A stretch of DNA of 21,379 bases from Gammaproteobacteria bacterium (GTDB lineage Bacteria > Pseudomonadota > Gammaproteobacteria > JAABTG01), in NCBI GenBank assembly GCA_030066245.1, contig JASJBY010000033.1, forward strand, positions 1-21,379. Direction: 5' to 3'. Positions 16,230-21,379 of the stretch are shown piece after piece. The notes beneath the pieces are model-generated. The model searched no databases. It saw nothing but the letters and a program-made list of their open reading frames with translations, and was not told the origin of the DNA. The position numbers and the translations under genes are program-made. Numbering within the stretch: the stretch's first letter is position 1; each line of letters starts with the position of its first letter.

Positions 16230-16310
16230 AACTGCTGGCTTCTGATTCCCCCGTGTTTCCTGTGGTTAGTTTCCGGACGTAGGTCGTAGGTCGGGGAAGA
16301 AGGGGCCTGG

Positions 16311-16603
16311 TGACTCGGTGGCTCGTGAATCGTGAATAGTGATTCGTAAGTAGTGAATGGTGACTGGTTATTCGTGTGGCGGGGTCCGGGAAAGGCCGAC
16401 GGGGAGGCGACGTCCCCGTCGCGGCGCGACCAGGTCCCGGATAAGACGCTTCGGCGAAGGCACACAGGCTCCGTCACCAGGGTTATCGCAGCATCCTTAA
16501 GATGCCTCTTCCCTGGGTGCCCGGGACGCAGCTGGAAATTTCCTGCCGGTGGGCATACGCTGAACCACGATTCACGATTCACGATTCACGATTCACCGAG
16601 TCA
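16311..16603. mobile_element. Candidate small mobile-element-like unit with heptad terminal inverted repeats
   Basis: The left end (16311-16345: TGACTCG, GTGGCTC, GTGAATC, GTGAATA, GTGATTC) is matched in inverted orientation by the right end (16569-16603, reading TGACTCG then GTGAATC four times on the - strand). 31 of 35 positions agree. Further heptads (GTAAGTA, GTGAATG, GTGACTG, GTTATTC) extend the left end to about 16380. The interior of about 220 bp has no credible gene but several hairpins. This is the layout of a MITE-like non-autonomous element. No target-site duplication is obvious at its edges, and both ends being built from the same heptamer could also arise by repeat expansion. The transposon reading is therefore only a hypothesis. 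Confidence 0.4.
16384..16519 (+). other. Cluster of hairpins upstream of yjbQ (candidate structured RNA leader)
   Basis: Four structures are visible: GACGGGGA/TCCCCGTC (16398-16405 with 16413-16420); an outer pairing GTCCGGGA with TCCCGGAT (16384-16391 with 16435-16442, one G-U); a CGC-TTCG-GCG tetraloop at 16447-16456; and CACCAGGG with CCCTGGGTG (16475-16482 with 16511-16519, one bulge) enclosing GCATC/GATGC (16491-16495 with 16501-16505). It matches no riboswitch consensus I recognise; in particular no thi-box core was seen. It may be the interior of the repeat-bounded element rather than a regulatory leader. Confidence 0.35.
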
Positions 16604-17016
16604 TGCTACAAACTCTGACCCTGGCCACTCACAGCCGCGAGGAACTGGTGGACATCACGGGCCAAGTGGCCGGAGTCGTGTCCGAAAGCGGCGTGAAGAA
16701 CGGGCTGGTCTCCGTCTATGCGCAGGGTGCGACGGCAGCCATCATGGTGCAGGAGAACTGGGATGAGTCGGTACAGACCGATGTGGTCAACCTGCTGCAG
16801 AAGCTCATTCCCCGCGGCGTTTGGCTGCACGACCGCCAAGACGGAAACGGCGACTCTCATCTCAAGGCTGGACTGGTGGGTCCCTCCGAGACGATTCCGA
16901 TCCTGAACGGCAAGCTCGGTCTTTCCACCTGGCAGAACGTGTTTCTCTGCGAATTCGACGGCCCGCGCTCGGAGCGGCGAGTGGTGTGCACGGTGATCGC
17001 GGAAGGGGAGGCCTGA
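16603..17016 (+). CDS. yjbQ: YjbQ/UPF0047 family protein
   Basis: Small single-domain protein of the YjbQ family; E. coli YjbQ has been reported to have weak thiamine-phosphate synthase activity, but the physiological role is unsettled. It has 137 aa. Family features: TLTLATHSREELVDIT at the start, ATAAIMVQENWDESVQTDVV, the histidines H76 (WLHDRQDGNGD) and H86 (SHLKAGLVG), and NGKLGLSTWQNVFLCEFDGP near the end. Usual members have HTTA or HTSA where this one has QGATAA, so one of the three conserved histidines is replaced (G42). The start ATG has no Shine-Dalgarno sequence: the preceding 35 bases are the inverted heptad repeat, whose last base is the A of the ATG. The family call is secure; the biochemical role is not. 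Confidence 0.88.
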   Translation: MLQTLTLATHSREELVDITGQVAGVVSESGVKNGLVSVYAQGATAAIMVQENWDESVQTDVVNLLQKLIPRGVWLHDRQDGNGDSHLKAGLVGPSETIPILNGKLGLSTWQNVFLCEFDGPRSERRVVCTVIAEGEA

Positions 17017-17211
17017 CAGCCAGGCTGGGGTGGCGACTGTCACCGCGCTGTCCCCGGAAAGGCCGAGACGGGCGGGTCATGAAGCCGGGCCCGATTGAGG
17101 AGCGTCCGGCACACTGCTCGCCGCCGCGAGGGGCTCAGCTCCTTTGCAACAGAGCCAATTGGGAAGCAGTTGCCCGTGCTTGAAGTGACGCGAGCCAGAT
17201 GAGCATCACTC

Positions 17212-17361
17212 ATGTTTGAGCATTATCTGATCGCTATCCTGTGTGTGCTGTTCGGGGTCGGATTGGCCGCAGCGTACATCAAATATCTGAGGCATTCTCT
17301 GAAACGGAAATGGCCCAAGGCGAATCCTGATGCTTGGAAAGACAAGGACGAGGGCTGGTAG
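17212..17361 (+). CDS. Small single-pass membrane protein, hypothetical (49 aa)
   Basis: A short frame from ATG 17212 to TAG. Residues 5-23 (YLIAILCVLFGVGLAAAYI) form a clear hydrophobic membrane segment. A basic stretch follows (KYLRHSLKRKW), then a polar tail with Pro, Trp and Asp (PKANPDAWKDKDEGW). An in-frame stop at 17200 fixes the start. No strong Shine-Dalgarno is seen. The charge pattern suggests the C-terminus faces the cytoplasm. I do not recognise the family. It lies 195 bp after yjbQ and ends only 16 bp before the convergent glgA stop. The amino-acid pattern is protein-like rather than random, but translation is unproven. Confidence 0.55.
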   Translation: MFEHYLIAILCVLFGVGLAAAYIKYLRHSLKRKWPKANPDAWKDKDEGW

Positions 17362-17377
17362 CTGGGCGCGGCGATGA

Positions 17378-18844
17378 TTACGCTGCGATGTGGCGGTAGA
17401 TGTTCAGGTAGTGCTCGCCAGGATGATTCCAGGAATAATCGCAGCGCATGCCGTTCAGCCGCAGCTGGCGGAAATAATCCGGAAACCGGTGCCAAAGTCC
17501 GATGGCGCGCCCCATGGCGGACTCGAGCGCTCCCTCGGTGTAATCCTGAAAAACGTAGCCGTTTCGGTCCCGAAACTCTTTGTCCGAATAGTTGGCGTCG
17601 TGTACGGTATCGGCAAGGCCACCGGTGTTTCGAACGATGGGAACGACGCCGTACTTCATGGCAATCATCTGGGTTAGTCCGCACGGCTCGTAGATGCTCG
17701 GGATGACAATCATGTCCGAGCCCGCGTAGATCAGGTGCGCCAGCTCCTCGTCGTAGCCGATCTCCAGGTGGCAGTCGGGGTGGTCGTTCAGCTGATGCTT
17801 CAGCGCCCAGAACTCCGCATTGATGGCGGCTTCTGACGCGGCGCCGAGGAGTACAAACTGACAGTGGTTGCTCAGGGCGTAATGGACTGCGTGCTTGATG
17901 AGTGCGCTGCCCTTTTGACGGTCAAGTCGACTGACCACCGAGATGATGGGCTTGAACTCGTCCCTCATCAGCAGCCGATGGCGCAAAGCTTCCTTGTTCT
18001 TGAACTTCTCCGCCAGAGCGTCCAAGCCGTAGCGGTGGGGAATATGCTCGTCCGTTTCCGGGTTCCAGACGTTGTAGTCCAGGCCGTTGAGCACGCCACC
18101 GAATTTCTCTCCATGAACACCGAGAATGTGCTGGAGGCCGTGGCCCAGGTCGGTGTATCGGATCTCCCCGGCGTAGCGGGGCGAAACAGTGGTGACGAAG
18201 TTCGAATAGACGATGCCCCCCTTCATCAGATTCACGGCGCCCGCTTGACCCTGGTCCATGAGCCGTTCCGGGGTAATGAGCGCCTGTGGGCTAAGCCCCG
18301 CTTGCCTTAAGACATGCTCGCCCGTGACGCCCTGGTGGCCGACGTTATGCAGTGTGTAACACACCCGAGGATGCGATAAGCCAAGCCCCTGATAGGTCTC
18401 GTAGAGCAAGACCGGCACCAGCCCCGTCTGCCAGTCATGGCAGTGAATGATGTCCGGCTGTTTGCCGGACTTGAGAAGGAATTCCAGGGCCGCCCGGGAG
18501 AAAAAGCCGAATCGTTCTGAATCGTCCCCGTCGCCGTAGAGCTGACCCCGAGCGAAGAAGTTGTGATTCGAGTGAGGCTCGATCAGGAAGCACTTCAAGC
18601 CGTGGCCGAAGCCGAAATACACATCGCAGTGAATCCACTGATCGTGGAACGGCACCCAGAGGTCACTGTAGGTTTTCTGAAGGTCCCAGAGCTTGTCGTA
18701 GCGGATGGCGTCATACTTCGGCAGGATGATTTCGACCGCATTGCCCCGGATGGCGAGCTCGTGGGACAGGCCCTGTACCACGTCCCCAAGCCCTCCCGCC
18801 TTTGCCACGGGTGCGCATTCGGACGCCACCATCACGATATACAT
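17378..18844 (-). CDS. glgA: Glycogen synthase (ADP-glucose type, GT5)
   Basis: Transfers glucose from ADP-glucose to the non-reducing end of alpha-1,4-glucan. It has 488 aa, the normal length. The N-terminal Rossmann domain opens with MYIVMVASECAPVAKAGGLG; K15 in the KxGGL motif contacts the nucleotide sugar. HCHDWQTGLVPVLL and YTLHNVGHQG are GT5 signatures. The C-terminal domain has SRLDRQKG, the catalytic-region PSIYEPCGLTQMIAMKYG and VRNTGGLADTVHD. A GGAGAG Shine-Dalgarno lies about 10 bases before the ATG. It follows the GH57 branching enzyme on the same strand, so both the elongating and branching enzymes of an alpha-glucan pathway are together. No ADP-glucose pyrophosphorylase gene is in view. 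Confidence 0.96.
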   Translation of the reverse strand: MYIVMVASECAPVAKAGGLGDVVQGLSHELAIRGNAVEIILPKYDAIRYDKLWDLQKTYSDLWVPFHDQWIHCDVYFGFGHGLKCFLIEPHSNHNFFARGQLYGDGDDSERFGFFSRAALEFLLKSGKQPDIIHCHDWQTGLVPVLLYETYQGLGLSHPRVCYTLHNVGHQGVTGEHVLRQAGLSPQALITPERLMDQGQAGAVNLMKGGIVYSNFVTTVSPRYAGEIRYTDLGHGLQHILGVHGEKFGGVLNGLDYNVWNPETDEHIPHRYGLDALAEKFKNKEALRHRLLMRDEFKPIISVVSRLDRQKGSALIKHAVHYALSNHCQFVLLGAASEAAINAEFWALKHQLNDHPDCHLEIGYDEELAHLIYAGSDMIVIPSIYEPCGLTQMIAMKYGVVPIVRNTGGLADTVHDANYSDKEFRDRNGYVFQDYTEGALESAMGRAIGLWHRFPDYFRQLRLNGMRCDYSWNHPGEHYLNIYRHIAA

Positions 18845-18872
18845 GCAGGAATTCTCTCCACCGCGGCAGCCC

Positions 18873-18890
18873 CACCGTTGTCGGTGGGCG
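18873..18890 (-). promoter_or_regulatory. Hairpin in the glgA 5' leader
   Basis: A perfect 7-bp inverted repeat CCCACCG/CGGTGGG with a 4-base loop sits 28-46 bases upstream of the glgA ATG, just before the GGAGAG ribosome binding site as read on the - strand. It could influence translation or mark the end of upstream read-through transcripts. There is no U-tract. The stem is seen; a function is only a guess. Confidence 0.35.
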
Positions 18891-19293
18891 TCGAGCCAAG
18901 GGCTACCAAAAACGGTATCGCTGTTTGGAGTGGCGTAATTCTAATCGCCGAGGCGCTGGCCTGCACAGTAAGCATTCGCGGCAGTGGCTAGGTAGCTGTT
19001 CGGAAATATCGAACACAAACGGTGATGCAGCTGGTGTGGGACCCGGCAGGGGCGTTGGCTCCGCTAAATCTCTCGGCGGAACGGCCATTCACCGGATGGC
19101 CGTTCGGATCCGCCTCGCCCATCGCCTGGCGAGAAGCGGAGATGCCTAAGCTCTCCCTGCGCCGCTCGCCATCTACGCCGCTACGCCAACACCCCGGCCG
19201 GGTCAGCCTTTAGCGTATTTCGTAACAGCTATCTAGGCCGGTTCGGGTGGCAAAGCACAGCGGGAAGCGTATCCGGGGTACCGACATCCGGGG
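18891..19293. other. Gene-free intergenic stretch with several inverted repeats
   Basis: No convincing gene lies between glgA and the branching-enzyme gene. The best structures are GAACGGCCAT/ATGGCCGTTC (19079-19088 with 19096-19105, 10 bp, loop TCACCGG) and CTCGCC/GGCGAG (19114-19119 with 19128-19133), with outer TCCGC/GCGGA pairing (19109-19113 with 19136-19140). GGCGGA at 19075-19080 can alternatively pair with TCCGCC at 19109-19114. A 9-base direct repeat ATCCGGGGT (19271-19279 and 19286-19294) lies at the end of the branching-enzyme gene. No U-run follows the stems, so a standard terminator is not supported. Confidence 0.5.
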
Positions 19294-20880
19294 TCATACG
19301 AACGCTCGAAAGTCGATCTTGGGAAAGATATTGTCCATCGCTTCCAGAGCCCGCAGGCGACGCTCGTCCACGTCGCCGTTCCGGGCGCTCTGTTCCAGGA
19401 AGTGAAAGCGGGAAAGGTGGTCGCGGACGCGCCGGTGTGCGTACTCCACCGCGCTTCCGGCACGCATGATGAAAGCCCAGTCCGACGCCTGGGCAAGTAG
19501 CAGTGAACGGGCGGCTTGCTGAAGTGCTCGGTGACGAAGGTCTTCTTCGGAAGACTGTTCGGACGCAGCCACCATCTCCTGCATGCGCCGCGCCGCACGA
19601 TGAAGTTGGGGATATATCCAGGCGTTGCCCGGGTTCAGCCAGAACTCGTTATAGCCCCGGTCTCCCCAGCTGGAGGCGGAAGGCGTTGCAACTTGCGCAT
19701 CCGGGTGACGCGCAAGGTAGTCGCTCGGCGTGATGAGTTCGAACTCGTCCGGGCGCTTGCTCAGTTGCCGGATCAGTGATTCCAGCCAGATGGGGCCTTC
19801 AAACCACCAGTGACCGAACAGCTCAGCATCATAGGGGGCAACGACCATAGGCGGTGCCTCGCCCGGGCTTGCGCCGGCGGCCAACGACCTGCGGAGGACG
19901 GAAACGAAGTGCTCGGCATGGGCGCTTGTCTGGACACGGGCGGCGCCCGGTTCGTAAGGCTCCTTGTGCTCCGTTTTGCCGGTGATGCGGTAATACTTCA
20001 GGCCCGTGTGGATGCGCGTCCGCCCGTCCAGGATGTAGGGCTGGATATAGTCGAAGTCCAGGTCGAAACCCACGTCGCGGTAGAATTCCCGGTATCGGGG
20101 ATCGCCTGGGTAGCCTTCCTCGGCGCTCCATACCTGCTTTGAGGCCAGCGGATCCCTGCCGAAAGCGGCCACTCCGTTGGGGCAGGCAAGGGGCGCATGA
20201 ATTCCCCGGCGTGGCCGGCTGCTGGCATTCAGCATGCCGTGGGTGTCGAGAACGAAATACCGGTATCCGGCTTCCTTCAGCACTGCCTCCAGGCCGGGGT
20301 AATAGCCGCACTCGGGCAGCCAGACGCCGGGCGCTTCCTTGCCGAACGCGCGGCGATGGTTGTCGGCGCCAACGAGAACCTGGGCGCGGACAGAGCTGGG
20401 TACTTGGCGGAGCAGTGGAAGGTAGCCATGGGTGGCAGCCGTCGTGATCATTTCGATCGCGCCGGCCTGCTCGAGCTTTGCGAATGCCGTTACCAGATCC
20501 CGGCGATAGTGCACGTCGAAAAGCGCAACGGTTTCGGCAATCGTCCGGCGATACAGTCGTGCCAGCGGAGCAAAGTGCTGGTCGTGACGGGTACGATTCA
20601 CTTCCTGGTCCGCCAGTCTGAGTAGCCGGCTCATGTGCGCGAGATAGCGCTCCTGCAGGAAAGGATCCCGCAGCATGGCCACGAGGGGCGGTGACAGGGA
20701 AACGGTGATGCGGAAGCGGATGCGGTCGCCGGTCAGGCGCTCGAAGGTCTGCAGCAGGGGTATGTAGCACTCCGTGATGGCTTCGAAAAGCCAGCATTCC
20801 TCGAGAAAGCTCTCATACTCAGGGTGCCGGATGTAGGGCAGGTGCGCGTGCAGGAGCAGCGCAACGTAACCGGAGGGCAT
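19294..20880 (-). CDS. 1,4-alpha-glucan branching enzyme, GH57 family
   Basis: Creates alpha-1,6 branches in glycogen-like glucan by transglycosylation, using the GH57 (beta/alpha)7 fold rather than the GH13 fold of GlgB. It has 528 aa, the usual size. Motifs in order: LLLHAHLPYIRHPE (H11, H13), WLPECGYYPGLE with nucleophile E190, and APYDAELFGHWWFEGP with acid/base D351. The C-terminal helical DUF1957-type region contains SSWGDRGYNEFWLNPGNAWIYP and the closing RFHFLEQSARNGDVDERRL. ATG 20880 has GGGGA about 8 bases upstream and overlaps the stop of the preceding gene (TGATG), implying translational coupling. A longer in-frame start 66 bases upstream lies inside that gene and adds no family sequence. 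Confidence 0.93.
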   Translation of the reverse strand: MPSGYVALLLHAHLPYIRHPEYESFLEECWLFEAITECYIPLLQTFERLTGDRIRFRITVSLSPPLVAMLRDPFLQERYLAHMSRLLRLADQEVNRTRHDQHFAPLARLYRRTIAETVALFDVHYRRDLVTAFAKLEQAGAIEMITTAATHGYLPLLRQVPSSVRAQVLVGADNHRRAFGKEAPGVWLPECGYYPGLEAVLKEAGYRYFVLDTHGMLNASSRPRRGIHAPLACPNGVAAFGRDPLASKQVWSAEEGYPGDPRYREFYRDVGFDLDFDYIQPYILDGRTRIHTGLKYYRITGKTEHKEPYEPGAARVQTSAHAEHFVSVLRRSLAAGASPGEAPPMVVAPYDAELFGHWWFEGPIWLESLIRQLSKRPDEFELITPSDYLARHPDAQVATPSASSWGDRGYNEFWLNPGNAWIYPQLHRAARRMQEMVAASEQSSEEDLRHRALQQAARSLLLAQASDWAFIMRAGSAVEYAHRRVRDHLSRFHFLEQSARNGDVDERRLRALEAMDNIFPKIDFRAFV

Positions 20881-21379
20881 CAGCCATCCCCGCCCTGCGC
20901 CCCCGTGTCGTCGGGCTTGGTCGCCAGCATGCTGAGGACAATCCATGGATCCGACAGAGGTCTCCGGAAAGAGAAACCGCCGTCGGGACCGAGCGCAATC
21001 TGTTGACCAAAGAGCTCGATCCGGCCGCCGGGCGTGCCGCGGCCGTAGATGTGCAGCTCTGCCTGAAGCTCCAGATCGGCACTGCTCCGTGTCAGGGAAC
21101 TGCTTGAGTAAGTCTCCGCGCTCACCATGGGGCCGGCACCGACCTGGTTCGGCAGCTGAGAGGGCGAGCCGGTCAGCACCGGTCCGTGCCCGCGCACGGG
21201 TGGCAGGGCGCTGCGCGGGTTGGCCGGCAGCGTGGGAATGTCATCCGCGCCTGCGCCGGTCGCGGGCGCCGGTTTTCCGCTGCCGTCGGTGTTCGGGAAG
21301 ACGGGCGGGAGCGGGTTCCCGGGTTCACCGGCCAGCGTTGGATCCGGAGCGAAGCCGGCGGCCCGCACGTCACCGCCAC
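20880..21379 (-). CDS. DUF4912-like protein, C-terminal part (N-terminus outside window)
   Basis: The frame is open to the window edge, so the gene is partial; an internal GTG at 21368 is not taken as the start. The visible 165 or so residues begin with a Pro/Gly/Ala-rich, low-complexity linker (PTLAGEPGNPLPPVFP, GKPAPATGAGADDIPTLP). They end in a beta-rich module, LELQAELHIYGRGTPGGRIE followed by GPDGGFSFRRPLSDPW. This resembles the end of DUF4912 proteins, where a sandwich module of the form AELIVYG-x-PG-x-V-x-L-x-G-x-x-I-x-L-x-PDG-x-F-x-x-R is common. DUF4912 genes are often next to GH57 branching enzymes, which fits here. The biochemical function is unknown. The stop overlaps the next start by 1 base. 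Confidence 0.65.
   Translation of the reverse strand, partial: GGDVRAAGFAPDPTLAGEPGNPLPPVFPNTDGSGKPAPATGAGADDIPTLPANPRSALPPVRGHGPVLTGSPSQLPNQVGAGPMVSAETYSSSSLTRSSADLELQAELHIYGRGTPGGRIELFGQQIALGPDGGFSFRRPLSDPWIVLSMLATKPDDTGAQGGDG

Noticed and set aside
16064..16582. Open frame of 172 codons on the - strand upstream of argE
   Set aside because: It is made largely of repeat-derived peptides (FTIHES, FTTHHS); three heptamers make a 7-residue period. This is a translation artefact of the heptad arrays.
16381..16602. TPP riboswitch upstream of yjbQ
   Set aside because: A thiamine link was considered, but the CUGAGA and GAUAAUGCCAGCG-type conserved cores are absent.
19022..19213. 63-codon + strand frame in the glgA upstream spacer
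   Set aside because: It spans the inverted repeats, has low-complexity Arg/Ser/Pro content and no ribosome binding site; there is no evidence that it is a gene.
20880..20946. Longer start for the GH57 gene 66 bases upstream
   Set aside because: The added residues (rich in Gly, Arg, His) are absent from the family, and the ATG at 20880 has a good ribosome binding site and a coupled stop.

Overview
The window looks like chromosomal DNA of a GC-rich gammaproteobacterium, probably a Chromatiales/Ectothiorhodospiraceae-type organism. This is inferred from gene order (gyrA-serC-pheA-hisC-tyrA-aroA-cmk-rpsA-ihfB-lapB-pyrF), an E. coli-length ribosomal protein S1 (557 aa), a classical ArgA N-acetylglutamate synthase and LapB. 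The species cannot be named from the sequence alone. No rRNA, tRNA, CRISPR array, transposase or prophage gene was seen.

Left part (1-13350, all + strand): the 3' end of gyrA, then a dense amino-acid and informational supra-operon. serC and serA supply serine. pheA, tyrA and aroA belong to the shikimate/aromatic pathway. hisC is a histidinol-phosphate (possibly also aromatic) aminotransferase. cmk, rpsA, ihfB, lapB and pyrF follow. Junctions are tight: 4-bp overlaps hisC/tyrA and tyrA/aroA, and 8-bp overlaps aroA/cmk and lapB/pyrF. The rpsA leader folds into three hairpins, resembling the E. coli S1 autoregulatory leader. lapA, the usual partner of lapB, is not present beside it.

Middle part (13331-17361): argA and argE (both - strand) carry the first and the deacetylation steps of linear arginine synthesis. 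argA overlaps the end of pyrF by 20 bp, tail to tail. argE is bracketed by two direct copies of a composite repeat made of GTGANNN heptamers followed by GTGACTCG octamers. Beyond the second copy lies a segment of about 293 bp (16311-16603) whose two ends are heptad-built inverted repeats (31 of 35 positions match). Its inside contains several hairpins, and its right end runs into the start codon of a yjbQ-family gene. This repeat landscape is the most unusual part of the window. A 49-codon membrane-protein ORF follows yjbQ.

Right part (17378-21379, - strand): an alpha-glucan module of a DUF4912-like protein (N-terminus outside the window), a GH57 family 1,4-alpha-glucan branching enzyme, and GlgA glycogen synthase. 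The first two genes are translationally coupled (TGATG). A 449-bp intergenic stretch rich in inverted repeats separates the branching enzyme from glgA.
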